Origin: Capniomyces stellatus | Taxonomy: Eukaryota > Kickxellomycota > Harpellomycetes > Harpellales > Legeriomycetaceae | Reading direction: 5' to 3' | Assembly (NCBI GenBank): GCA_001661515.1 | Contig: LUVW01000018.1 | Location: 144,177-208,176 of the forward strand | Length of the DNA stretch: 64,000 nucleotides | Notes under the pieces: model-generated | Seen by the model: only the letters and a program-made list of their open reading frames with translations | The model's database searches: none | Told to the model about the DNA's origin: nothing | Shown here: positions 12,285 through 23,965 of the stretch, in pieces | How positions within the stretch are numbered: the stretch's first letter is position 1 | Layout: each line of letters starts with the position of its first letter | Position numbers and translations under genes: made by a program

Positions 12285-12940
12285 AGTTTGCAGCATTTAC
12301 ATTCTTTTCATTGGTTACTTTGTTGTTTTCTTTTTTTTTTCTTTTACTTTTCATTGCCTTGTGTTAGACTGTTCTTTTTATTATTATTAAAACATCTTCA
12401 ATTGTTTATATTCTGGTTTATTATTATACTTTTCAATCACGGCAAAAAAAATAATAATAATAATAATAAATAATGAGAAATGGAAGAAAATTTACACAAT
12501 TACCAAATGGCACAACTGGCCGTCAAGTGGTAATTGGCCTTTGACTAGATTTAGCCAATTTGTTGAGTCGAGTTTGAGTCCAGTTAATGGAAATCCGCCA
12601 GTGTAACTTGAAATATGGTTGTTATTTTTATTTATTTTCCTATTAAAATTGTCACGAGTTGATGTTTATTAGTGTTGTAATACTCGACTGGCTCCGCCAA
12701 ATACACAAAGCGTAAAAACCCCCCAGTCGATTTATTTATTCAACAGTTTATTGGCAGAGTTATGCATGCTCAAAAAGGCTTTTTGGCATATCATACATAT
12801 TCTTACACTTAGTTGATCCAGTACCAAGCCAGTACTTTGATACAAATGATAAATACAATGGCTACACAGGCCTGGGTGTTAAGACCTGCAGCATGTTAGT
12901 TGCAAGTGTGAAAAAGTTGAGTTGAACCTAGGAAGTTCAT

Positions 12941-13165
12941 TCAGTGCAATAATTCCTCAATTTCATTTTGTTGAGCGGGAGTGAGTGTTGGTTTAGGATC
13001 GCTAGCTGTAAAAGGTGGTCGGATTATTACAGAGAAATCAGCGATTGATTGTACAGAATAAAAACCAAGGGCTGAATCAAAATCAAAATCAAAGGCTGAA
13101 TCAAAATCAAAATCAGAATCAAAAACTTTGTAAAGTTGAAAGGTAAAACACGAGTCAAGTGGACT
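12941..13165 (-). CDS. Possible terminal exon of an unidentified minus-strand gene
   Basis: Read on the minus strand, 75 codons are open from an AG acceptor-like site (CTAG before 13165) to a TGA at 12943-12941. They contain a direct 24-base duplication encoding FDFDFDSA, then VQSIADFSVIIRPPF, and end in LTPAQQNEIEELLH. The end is a plausible amphipathic helix. There is no Met, so an upstream exon would be required, and none was found in the very AT-rich DNA beyond 13170. It could equally be chance coding potential created by a repeat. Confidence 0.25.
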   Translation of the reverse strand, partial: SPLDSCFTFQLYKVFDSDFDFDSAFDFDFDSALGFYSVQSIADFSVIIRPPFTASDPKPTLTPAQQNEIEELLH

Positions 13166-14545
13166 CTAGTTATTCAAAAGTTAAAGATGTGGGTTTCACC
13201 CAACTTTTTTTTTTTTTTAATTTAGCTTTTTCAATAATACCATCGAATGAAACATCATGCAACTATATTGCTTTAAATTCCTTTGCTAATTACAGGAACA
13301 ACAAAACACCAAGGCTAATAAGATTCCAACATTTCTGTTTAATCAAGTATATTAAATTTCGCAATTCCAATAGAGGCAAGCAATAAAAATAAAATAAAAC
13401 TGTAAACGCAATAATAAATAGGCGAAGAAAAGTGGGTAAATAATACTATAATGCCCGATAATCAATAATATTTCGTTTTTTTTTTGTTTTATTTACTTTT
13501 TTGTATTTTTAATCGAAGTAAAAACTTTATAGCATTTAGGCCAATTCAATTTTTCTTTTCCATTTCTGTTCCTGGTTTTGATTTTAAAAGTGTAAAATTT
13601 AAACAGACTAATAAAAACTAACAGTTAGAAAAAAAAAACAAACTATTGTAAAAAAAACAAAATCCAAGAGAATAAAAAAACAAACAAGAAAAAATCCAAG
13701 AGAATAAAAAAAACAAACAAGAAAAAAGACGATGGAATAAAGAAAAACCCACATAAATAAATAAAGAAAAGGACGAGAAATCTAGTTGCTGGATGTAAAA
13801 TAATGAATTTTAAATTTAGAAATCAAGAAACTAAAAGTAAACCTGGCCAACACTACATATAAAAAAAAGTAGTGGCGAGTAAAATAAACACTAAATGCTA
13901 AATAATAGCACTAGAAATAAGGTTCACGTTTAATAAGGAAACCCGTATTTTTTTTCCTTAAACATACCGTCCTTACTATACGATTATTTAAATGGATTAA
14001 CAAAGGAAACCGTAACAACAAAAAAGCTACAATTCGACCAATTAAAAAAATCAAGCAATTTCCATCCAGCTAAAAAACAAAAACAAAAACAAAAACAGTA
14101 AAATAACTAGTCACAATTCAAACGACTATATCATTAGTATCATCATTCTCAGCTAGACCATTGCGGATTTTTAAACACGTAAGCTCAATAATCTACATAT
14201 AAGTATATCAAACCAAACACGTCTTTGAATCCATCAAATTTGGCCCCATACATCATGCTTTGCGTTTTGGTTGCTCTAGCACAATCAGAAAATTTGCAAT
14301 CAGAAATCTACTTTTGCATTTCGATTATAAATATGTATTGATATATACATATATAAACACTGCAAAATTCTACAAGCACTACCGAGTTTCAAGTAAAATC
14401 CATAGAATCCTTTTTCAGTTTTAATCATTCTGTGCTTTTAATAATCTTATAGAATTGTAGGCAAATCAAATAATTAAAAGTGTAGTTCATTTATTTCTCT
14501 CTCACCACCACATCACTTTTCCTCCTTCTCCCCCCCCCCCCCTCA

Positions 14546-14562
14546 NNNNNNNNNNNNNNNNN
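14546..14562. other. Assembly gap between C homopolymers
   Basis: Seventeen N bases lie between two runs of 10-13 C that are each followed by TCA. The flanks are near-identical, so the gap may hide a collapsed or expanded C tract and not truly missing sequence. Confidence 0.95.
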
Positions 14563-15450
14563 CCCCCCCCCCCCCTCATAAATACTATCCCACCTACTTT
14601 GTTCTGTTTTGAATTTTCTTTAAACGCCAAAAGATATCATTTGAACAGTGCGATCACCATAACACCTTATCTAACTCATCTTGCCATCGAACTAAAGGTA
14701 TTTTTCCTTTCAATTTATACAATATATACTGTTTACATTTGTTCTTCAGGAATCCATACCGCAAACAAACGACTGGACATCATCAACAATAAGGAGGGTA
14801 ACGTTGGCACAAATACGACTGATAACCACACCTTGCAAAACCAACACTTTGAAAACAGCTGTTAAAGCGACTAGCATTTAGTCTCACCAATATTACAGCA
14901 AAAAAATGTAAATAATAAGAAGAAACGCAAAGAATTTGAAAGTTAAAAGGAGAAAAAAAACAATTTACTGGCTGCTTAGTCTTATGATTTTGTATACAAC
15001 ATTGCCACGTATGATTTGGTAAACAAAAGCAAACAAAAGCAAACAAAAACAGAAATCATAATAGCTACTGGTTACTCGTTAGCTTGCGGATCAAAAACCA
15101 CGTGCTATTCACAGCATAGTGGGCAAGCGTTTTGTTCTTGGTTGCTTTATTCGATTTTGGTTTGTTGTTTTAACATAATATTTTGTTGGTGGTGGTGTTA
15201 TTCGGAATTTGGCACGAAGTTGGATATAATTAGAGACGTGAAGGGACTTGGTGCAATGGGACACCAAATCGAATTTTGTTACTATAATATAACGGTTCTA
15301 AATATGCGATGCTGTATTTCTATAGATTTCATGTAAACTGCGGATAAAGCGGTAGTAACAGGAGCAAAGCAACATACAAGGTGTACACGAGCAAAGGGAA
15401 TTGTCAACCATAAAGCTGAGCGATACAAACATAATAGAATAAATTTAAAT

Positions 15451-18400
15451 ATGGAATACAATAGCAAATTCGAAGCAATAAATTTTCAGAGCGAAGATAA
15501 AATCCAAGAAGTAGTAAAACTAGCCAAGAGCATAGCTGATGGCTCAAGGTCATCAATGGACAATACCGATATAGGCTATATGCGAAATACCAGCCAGGAA
15601 GCACTAAACGCAAACAGCAACCAAACCGGCAGCTCTAAAAACAGATGCTCGGTTAGTGCGCTCTTTTCGATGGCTGCTGAGCAAGATGAAGAGGTCAACG
15701 ATGACCTGGCTTCGATGCAAAGAGAGCTGAGGGAGTTGAAGCTACAGATCTCTACACAAAGCAAGTCGAATTTTTCGTTAGAACGAGATGTCCGGTATTT
15801 AGACAGCAGAATAGCGCTGTTGATTCAGAACCGAATGGCAGCCGAAGAAGTCAAGGTAAATTTTGATTGAAAAGTACTTGACTAGGAGACACTTGATTTG
15901 GAATGCTTGGTTGTTATCTTTTATTTTTGCTAATGTTGTTACTAAAATTGTAGTTTGGACAACTGTTTGTTTATTAATTTTGTTGTCATTGTTTGGATTT
16001 AGGATTTGGCGTCGCATCTTGAAGATGTGAATTTGGAAGGGAAACGTAAAGAGCCGGATGATAACCAATTGAGCAAATACGGAAACCTGTTCTTTCTTTT
16101 ACAAACAGAGCCTGTACATATAGCGAAGCTGATGCGGTTAGTGACACTTGGGGAGATTGACAATTTACTTCAAACAGTGATGTTTACACTGTACGGTAAC
16201 CAGTATGAGTCACGTGAGGAACATCTGCTGCTCACCATGTTCCAGTTGGTTTTGGCAGCTCAGTTTGAAATGACCACAGAGTTCAGCAGCTTGCTTAGAG
16301 CAAACACGCCTGTATCGCGGCTAATGACCACATACACGAGACGGGGACCAGGACAAGCCTACTTGAAGAACGTGGTTGCGCCAGAAATCAACTTTGTTAT
16401 TGAGAACCACAACTGGGATTTGGAGATCAACCCGCTTGTGGTGCAGGAGGAGATCAACCGGGTCAACGGCGATACAAGCAGAGCCATGCTGACTGAGGAG
16501 GCTATGAGCAGCGGGGCTGTTGCGGAAATCATCAAGCCGAGAGTCAGCAAGCTGGTGGAGATAGCAACTAGGTTTCTAGACGCCATTATTGAAAGCAAAG
16601 ACTCGACGCCTTACGGAATCCGGTGGATCTGCAAGCAGATTCGGTCGTTGACCAGACGCAGATTCCCCGACTCGACCGAAAAGGCGGTGTGTTCGCTAAT
16701 AGGAGGATTCTTTTTTTTGAGGTTTCTTAACCCAGCTATTGTTACGCCTCAGGCATATATGCTAATCGACTCTGACCCTACAAAGAACCCGCGGCGGACG
16801 CTTACCTTGATTGCAAAGATACTGCAGAACCTGGCAAACAAGCCGTCGTACTCGAAGGAGGTGTACATGGACGATCTTCAGCCGTTTATTGAATCTAACC
16901 AAAACCGGATCAACAAGTTCCTGAGCGAGCTGTGCGATGTTGGCGATTTCTACGACTCTTTGGAAATGGACCAGTACATGGCGCTGACCAAAAAAGAGAT
17001 AATTCTGTCGATAACGATGAACGAGATCTACAGCACCCATGCTCTCTTCTACCAGCACCTGGACCTGCTATCGTCAACACCAAATTCAAAGCTGAGACAG
17101 CTGGTTGAAGATCTGGGCAAACCGCCACCGCTCGTTAAAAGAAACCAGAACGTCAACATCGACTTGAGGCTGTATTCGCGCTGGGAAACGCCAATCCAAA
17201 CAAGCCTGGAGTCCATGACTGCCCAAAACGACCTGTCTCTACACGACATCATGTACATGGAAACCAAGTCTATTTTGGTTCAAATCCTCCGCACCATGCC
17301 GCAACTGGGTGTAATTGGCTCTGATGGGCGCAGCTTAGAAAACAAAAAGATGCGGAAAACACCCTACGGAAGCATAGATCTGCTGTATGTTGCCCAGCAG
17401 GCTGCAACTTCCCGTGACTCCGTTATGGTACGCAAGGGAATCAAAGTCCGTGAACTGCTGCATGAGCTTGAAAACGAAAACATCATCACCCCTGAGAACG
17501 GATACTCGACTCTGGCTGATGAGGTGTTTAAAGAGCTTGAACACTTGGGAAACTTGCGAGAAGCGCTGGTCATTGAACACACCAATCTGTCAAGTGTGTA
17601 CAAGTCTATCCAAGGACACAACGAGTATCTCAAGTCTCAGCTCGAAACGTATAGAGCGTATCTTGAAAACGCGCGTATCCAGGCTGGCATGGCAGCTGGT
17701 GGACAAGGAAGAAAGAAAAAGAACACGGCCACCATGCCCGTTGGCGTGACAATTTTGTCAAGCTCTAGCTCGTCAAGGAATCGAGGCACAACACCAGCAT
17801 TCAACAAAGGCATAGATAAACCCACGACCCACCTCATCCTCCCCCATCAAAACCTAACACAGATACGAAAAAGCACCAGCAGCTTAAGTAGCAGCCCCAG
17901 AACCCGATCCAACAAACCACGTCGAACAAACGAAACCCCCGAAAGTGGAAAGGTCGACTACCTATCAAGCGGCCTCAACCTGACTTTTGGAGGCTTGCCC
18001 ACGTCTCCACTATTTGAATATGGGACCAGTCAAAGTAAAACACAGATAACTAGCTCGGACCAACCCCAAAGTCAGGGCCAAAGCTTAAGTCCGAACCAAT
18101 CCCAGTCCAACACCCAACCCATGAACCAAAGAGAACCAAGCACCCAGTCCCAGCTAGCAAACCAGCAGCCAAAAACGATACAGTTTGAAGCAATTGGTCC
18201 AATACGCTTTACACATTTGGAGCTTGAGAAAAGCGGCGTGATCTCGGTGTCCAACGTTCCTGAAAACCGACGGTCGAATCTGTACTTTCTGCTATCCTCA
18301 CCGTCTCCCGCAGTGTTTACTTTAGAGCTGGCATATAAGGGGCGGGAGAAACCGATTCTGCACATGAACATGATTCTTGATGATTTGCTGGAAAGACAAC

Positions 18401-18492
18401 AGGAAAATGTTCAGAGCTTGGATATTGAATACGTTCACTTGAACGTTTCCAAACTGCTGTCATTGCTAACAAGAAGTTTCTCTAGAAGATAA
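15451..18492 (+). CDS. IQGAP-type Ras GTPase-activating protein (Gap1-like), two exons
   Basis: Stimulates GTP hydrolysis by Ras-family proteins. Exons 15451-15855 and 16003-18492 join in phase 0 across a GTAAAT...TTAG intron, giving 964 residues. A short coiled coil (about residues 85-130) precedes the RasGAP domain (about 150-450). The arginine-finger loop reads LLRANTPVSRLM with Arg at residue 234, and the second signature reads FLRFLNPAIVTP at about 374-385. Both are intact, so catalysis is expected; in mammalian IQGAPs the finger Arg is replaced. A RasGAP C-terminal domain follows at about 560-700, including YSTLADEVFKELEHLG. A disordered Ser/Gln/Pro tail and a folded segment (EAIGPIRFTHLEL onward) end the protein. 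It has no calponin-homology or IQ region, as in fission yeast Gap1 and Dictyostelium DGAP1. Confidence 0.9.
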
Positions 18493-20533
18493 ATTTTCTC
18501 GATTCTTGGCACCAATTTGTTTATTTATTCTCCTTTAATCTTTATTTTTCGTTTTTTTTTTATGTTTCATGTTTAATTTTTCTCTTTCTTTATATCGATT
18601 CCTATCTTCAACAGCTTCCTATTATTATTATTACTACTACTACATTTGCAGCTAATTTTCATTTAAATATATCTGGTCTAGTTGACCAGCATAGTTTCCA
18701 CAACCACTTTTTTCTTCCTGGGCTTTTTTTTTTTTGGCACATTGCATAGGTTTAAACATCGCCATTTTGATTTCAAATTTTACAAAATACAGCTGACAGT
18801 TTAGATCAATTCTAGTGATACTGACTTTGTCCTTTTGTTGAGTAAAATCTTGGATTCAAACCCGATTGTTCGGCAAAAAAAAAATCTACCCTTACAAAAA
18901 AATAAATGACACTGGGTGATTGTCAAGGCAAATCGATACGTAACCCTATACCGATTTGAGTCCACCAGAAAGCTTATTTATTTATTTAACAGGTTATTAT
19001 TTATCGAGCTTTTGTGTTATTGATCTAATAGCTTTATAATGAAAGAAATGGTTTAACTCCAAGTCTCTAGAGTCAGTTCAAAAGAGCTACCTCGTTTATT
19101 CTGTTCAATTAGGTGATCTGGTCATAGGTGGTTACGGGAGTATTCAGTTTCAGTGACGTCGACTTAGACTAATTGAAAGCAACCTGGGTAAATTGTTGCG
19201 GTTATAAAGGGAATTCAAAACATTACGCCTAAAAAAAGAGTGTACAGTTCATCGTTATTAATCAAGTCAGTTGTAGAAAGAATCTATTTGTTTTAAATTA
19301 TATAGTTGGTTTAACAAAGTTTAATAGCTAATTGGCAACTACATTATACCTAAATAGTTCGAATTTGGCTATTTTATTCATGATTTCCTACATTTTTTTC
19401 CCTTTTGATCAATAATTTACAAAAGTAGTTTGAATATTTAGCATCAATTGAAAACCTTAGATCAATATATTGGCCGATGATTTGTAACCTTCAAACCATA
19501 TTTTAGTTTTGTAGACATATTTCATTTGCTCTGAATTCTGATTAAAAAAATTAACTCATTCCCTTGAAAAAACAAGTTGGATTTAAAACATCAATCATCA
19601 AAAACTTGGTCGATTATTAATTTTACAAAGCGAAATTGGTGATTGTAGGGATAAATTGTCAAAGTGGCGAGGTCTTCCTGAAGTAGACTATTGACATCAT
19701 CAGTGTTGTGATTATACAAGAAGATCGTGTCTTCGACTCCTTTCTACACCAAGAACAATGTCCAGTTCTGTAGAACGGCTCAAAAAGGATGCTAGAAACA
19801 GCAATAACCAAAGCTCAGTCCAATGACAAGTATACTTTGAATCATTCAGTCTATTCCCAGTAACATCAGGTTGACCAACAAAGTAACGGAGTCCACTAGC
19901 CCAGTTTTAGTTTTACATTAATGGTAATTCCAAGTGTTGACTGAAAATTGTTTCTTTGCTAATAAAAGCATGTAGTAATTAACTCGAAATAACCAAATTG
20001 ACAACTTTACAAGTCAAGCCAAGAAAATAGCAAGGTTTGTAAAAAAAATCGTTAGTTGTATGAAACGAAATAAAAAGTTAGTAAAAAAAAAATCGTTAAA
20101 CATTTATTTTGCTAATCAATCGCATTTAACTTGATAAAAGCAGCACAGGTTCATTTCAATAAAATAAAAAAAACGGCACAAGTTCGATATTGCTCTTCTT
20201 ATTCCATTCCATTTTTTTTATTTTAAAAACAAAGGTTTAAATTTCAGTTTCGAAAATTCAACTAACATAAAAACTCAGCTATTTCCCAAGATATCAGCCA
20301 AGAATAGCAATAACCTGGCAAAAAAAAAAACAAGCAAACGGATCCTCGCACTAACTGAGTTTGGCCAGTTTGGCAGCGTTTTATAATATAGGTTTCAAGG
20401 ACTACGTCTATATGCCTTTTATTTCTGTATCGGGCCAGCTCAAGTGTATAAATATTCAGAGAAGTCTTATTTCAGTGACTATTGACACCAACTAAAGCCA
20501 TGTGGTTGCTCGAAAGGATAAATAACATCAGCA
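18493..20533. other. 2-kb intergenic region, no gene supported
   Basis: AT-rich throughout, with T-runs just after the RasGAP stop and A-runs toward the P450 gene. A short minus-strand stretch at about 18680-18760 reads as a Lys-rich peptide ending VVVETMLVN and stop, but no upstream exon could be found. Promoter elements of the P450 gene occupy the last 100 bases. Confidence 0.5.
20447..20454 (+). promoter_or_regulatory. TATA box candidate for the P450 gene
   Basis: TATAAATA lies 80 bases before the P450 start codon, in a normal position for a fungal TATA element. Confidence 0.4.
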
Positions 20534-22183
20534 ATGAATTTGCTTTTAAGATACGCGCTTATTTTATGTAAGTCGGCAATACGAGCAATCCATTCACTGA
20601 AGGTTACAAAGTTTGCAATAATCGGGGTGTTGACTTTATACAAGTACAACAAGTTTATACTGTGCTTTATTATCGCGCTGTTAATGAACTACGACTTTTA
20701 CGGCAGCTTTGTGGGCTTAGAAGAGTATGTAGCGGCATATAGAACACCATTGATGTTACTCAAGGCAACGATTCTTTGGTATGCGTTCTTTAAATCACTA
20801 ACGGCAGGGATAAGAGAATATATTAAACAGATAGCCGTGCCGTACGGATTAAAAAAAGTAAAAACATGCCAATTGAGCAAGGAAGAAGTCGTTGAGAGAT
20901 CAAAGGATGATGAAGATATACAGATACTCAACAGAACCATCTACCATGACCCCCAAAGTGACAATAGAGTGGTTATTGGCGGTGCATTTGTGACAGAGTA
21001 CATATCGTTCCCAGACTCGGTGTTTAACCAGGCATTATCGCACAGAGAACATAGCACGTTTATTCATTCAGTTTTAGTTGGTGTGATAGGAAAGTACTCG
21101 CAGTATGCGCGGTTGATAGCATATTACACATCGACAGTGGATTTAGCCGAGTCGATAGAGTCATGCCAATATTTATTAGAGAGGCAAATCGATATAGCTT
21201 TGTATTCATACGGGAAGAAGGACGCTGTTGGTGGTGTGGAGCTGTACAAAGTTTACAACTTTTTTAAAGAAATAACGACCTTGGCGCTATCGATAAGGTA
21301 CTTTGGAACTGACTCGATAAGAGACAGTAGGTTGAGAGAAGCACTTACAAAGGCTGTCAACAATTCGCATGGGTTGTATGTAGGCGATACGATTAATAGG
21401 TCGCTTTACCAGTATGGGCTTGCAGGGTCAAACTATATTACTTACTATCTGGATATCGAGATTACAAGGAGAAAATTCTTGCCTAAGATCACAAAACCGC
21501 GAGATATTGTCCAATTCATGGTTGATAACCCGAGCTTATTTGATTTAAGCAGTGCGTATTTGATATCGTACGTAATTCAGATATCCATGGAAACCGGGCT
21601 TGTGATATGCACCAACAGACTGCACAATTTTTTGTTGGAAATAGCGTTGCGCCCAGATGTCTACAAAGACTTGCTTTTTGAGCAAAAATGCTTGGTAAAA
21701 AAGTATGGAAAAAACATCAAGTTTAGTCAGTTGGACGAGATGGTAGTGTTGGATGCTGTGATGAAAGAGACGAATAGGCTGTCAGGATCAACGAGAGCTA
21801 TTCCTAGGTGCACAGTCAAAGATGTGGTGCTGTCTAATGGAGTATCCTTACCCAAAGGAAGTTATGTATCTATGAACTCCTTTACACAACGCCGAGACAG
21901 ATCAATATTTGGAAGGGATTCCAATGAGTTTAACTATAAAAGACACATTGAACGAAACACCAAGTTTGCAGATGTGTCTCTTGAAAATCTTGTTTGGGGT
22001 GCTGGTCCCAGAATGTGTTTAGCCAGAGAATATGCTGTTGCAATAATGAAGATGATAATGGCGATTGTCATAAGAAATTATGAAATCTGCAGCCAAAGCC
22101 CGTCCATAAAAAACAATCACTTTGCCATATCAACGAGTTTTAACAAAAACGGTGGTGTTTACTTGAAACCATTCAAGCTTTGA
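20534..22183 (+). CDS. Divergent cytochrome P450, single exon
   Basis: A haem-thiolate monooxygenase-like protein of 549 residues; its substrate is unknown. Residues 1-55 hold two hydrophobic segments, as expected for an ER anchor. The K-helix ExxR motif is ETNR at residues 412-415. The haem loop is VWGAGPRMCLA with Cys495 as the thiolate ligand; Gly491 and Arg493 are in the canonical places. The usual Phe seven residues before the Cys is Trp488, and the Gly two residues after it is Ala497. The I-helix region (YLISYVIQISMETG) lacks the usual acidic-Thr pair, so oxygen activation may be unusual. An out-of-frame ATG at 20500 opens a 24-codon frame that overlaps this start and ends in a consensus donor GTAAGT (20568). 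An alternative spliced 5' end is therefore possible. AT-rich DNA lies on both sides. Confidence 0.85.
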   Translation: MNLLLRYALILCKSAIRAIHSLKVTKFAIIGVLTLYKYNKFILCFIIALLMNYDFYGSFVGLEEYVAAYRTPLMLLKATILWYAFFKSLTAGIREYIKQIAVPYGLKKVKTCQLSKEEVVERSKDDEDIQILNRTIYHDPQSDNRVVIGGAFVTEYISFPDSVFNQALSHREHSTFIHSVLVGVIGKYSQYARLIAYYTSTVDLAESIESCQYLLERQIDIALYSYGKKDAVGGVELYKVYNFFKEITTLALSIRYFGTDSIRDSRLREALTKAVNNSHGLYVGDTINRSLYQYGLAGSNYITYYLDIEITRRKFLPKITKPRDIVQFMVDNPSLFDLSSAYLISYVIQISMETGLVICTNRLHNFLLEIALRPDVYKDLLFEQKCLVKKYGKNIKFSQLDEMVVLDAVMKETNRLSGSTRAIPRCTVKDVVLSNGVSLPKGSYVSMNSFTQRRDRSIFGRDSNEFNYKRHIERNTKFADVSLENLVWGAGPRMCLAREYAVAIMKMIMAIVIRNYEICSQSPSIKNNHFAISTSFNKNGGVYLKPFKL

Positions 22184-23965
22184 TCTCATTTGGTGCAAAG
22201 CATCACTGTAGTTTCATTTCTAATGTTATTCTGTATTGATTTTTATACTAACAAAGGATGCTATTTCGTTTTTCGCGATCAAATATAACACAACATTAAT
22301 AGCACATACCGCATAGTAAATAGTAACTAGTTGGAAATTATAATTTTGCCAGACTATTTTGGCACAGTGGTCCCCGACGCTTGCTTATGAATCTACTGCA
22401 TACCATAATTTGTTGTGACGTTAATGCTCAAGCTTTAAGTACTCGAAAGTACCAATGTTTGCTTTTTATATTTTTTTTTATTGAACTCGGGTGATACTTC
22501 TGTAAACATCACTATTGGAGATGTCCTCCCAAATATTCTTTTGTTTTGGTATTGTATTCCACCCTCTCAATACAGCGTATACTTACTTATTCACCAAAAA
22601 CTGCCCCCAACATTTTTGCAAATTGTGGCTCGGTTTTTCAAGATATTCCATCAATTATAATATCGTTAATGGCTTGGTCTGTTTGAATTGCATTTTATTT
22701 TGTAGTTTTCCGGTAACACTTTTTATAATGATCGGGGTTTTCTTCGTTAAGCAATTTATTTTGTCTTCCGGAATTCACAAAGTGGAACAATAAAATCATC
22801 TTTATTAATATCGACCCTCACTTTTACAGTGCTGGCTTGGCGTTAGGCAGCTTTATTGGTTATTTAAATGTTTTAGTTTTATTGCAACCTCTCGAAATTT
22901 AAAAAAAAAAAGACAAATCACATTATTAATTTGTTTGCGAGTTTTTGTTAGGCAAGCATGATAAGGATCAACACAATTCAGCCAGCTTTAGACGATTCAC
23001 AAAGCAACAAAACATCATCATTACCCAATAGTAATCTGACTAGTTCGATTTTTCTTTCTTTTTTCTTTTGATTACTCGTTAGCAAAAGTTCAAACATAAA
23101 CAGAAATAATTCACCATTTTTCCACGTTGCAAGTCTCAAAATCTCCAAACACTACGGAAATAGGGGGGGGTGAGTCAACAAACCTAGCCTCCTTAGAGGC
23201 TATACTCACAAACTAATAAACCAACATATGCTTTGTTTATTTTTTTCAGTTCGGTTTACTTGCACGTTCATAAATCATTCATTCATACATTCATCACCCC
23301 CCCCCCCTCTTCTCTAATTCCACCGCTTTAATTTCTTGGCTAAAATAAAATGTGGATAAAGTAATGCTCGAGAATTAATGTAATTTTTTTTTTATATTGA
23401 ATTGAGAACTATTTTTTGATTGGAAATTTTAATGTTTTATCAGATACCCTATTGATTTGTGTATTCTTATTTTAGATTTTGATATTTGCTTAATTCACCA
23501 ACACCTTTTTTTTTACCTTGAGACTTCGGCAATAAAAAGCTTTAAAGCTGTTACAGATTTAATGTGTAGTGCTTTTAATTGTTTTGCCAATTTAGAACGA
23601 ATTGTATTTTTAAAAAAAAGTGCAAAAAAAGTTGATAAATCTTACTTTTACTATTCACAAGCATACAACCTCGATTTTTTTTTAAATAAAAAAAGACATT
23701 TCCTCATTTTAGCTTGAAATTATAATTCATCATATCGAATAAAGTTGTAGGTAGCAGAGAAAGATATATTAACACTTACACACCCACATTTTTTTTTTTG
23801 AAAAAGAATAGTCAATAGGTTGACAAAAACGGCAAGTGTCGATTTACACAGCGGAATCCAATCCAATTAATAGCGTGATTCTGGTCTATCGTCTTTAATT
23901 GGATATACAAAGAATTGGTTTTTATTTTACCATTTCTTCCGAATCACAACAATACAAGTTAAACA
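22184..23965. other. 1.8-kb intergenic region, no gene supported
   Basis: AT-rich, with G and C homopolymers near 23163-23170 and 23298-23306 and a stem-loop near 23171-23208 (listed separately). The open frames at 22515-22793 and 23457-23717 are Phe/Cys/Lys-rich with no recognisable motif. Confidence 0.5.
23171..23208. repeat. Inverted repeat, two nested arms
   Basis: TAGCCTC (23185-23191) pairs with GAGGCTA (23196-23202) over a four-base loop. Outer arms TGAGT (23171-23175) and ACTCA (23204-23208) also pair. It lies between P450 and SIS genes with no adjoining coding sequence. Confidence 0.6.

Larger units (their letters stand above)
12285..15450. other. 3.2-kb intergenic region with one possible minus-strand exon
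   Basis: A T-rich 3' flank of MAD1 gives way to AT-rich DNA with many A-runs and ATT/AATA simple repeats. One stretch on the minus strand (12941-13165) has protein-like composition and is listed separately. A C-homopolymer and assembly gap lie at 14530-14576. The last 800 bases probably include the leader of the RasGAP gene. Short frames at 14599-14865 and 15016-15336 show no family features. Confidence 0.5.

Noticed and set aside
18680..18770. Minus-strand Lys-rich peptide ending VVVETMLVN and stop
   Set aside because: Made largely by an A12 run; no upstream exon, start codon or conserved motif could be placed.
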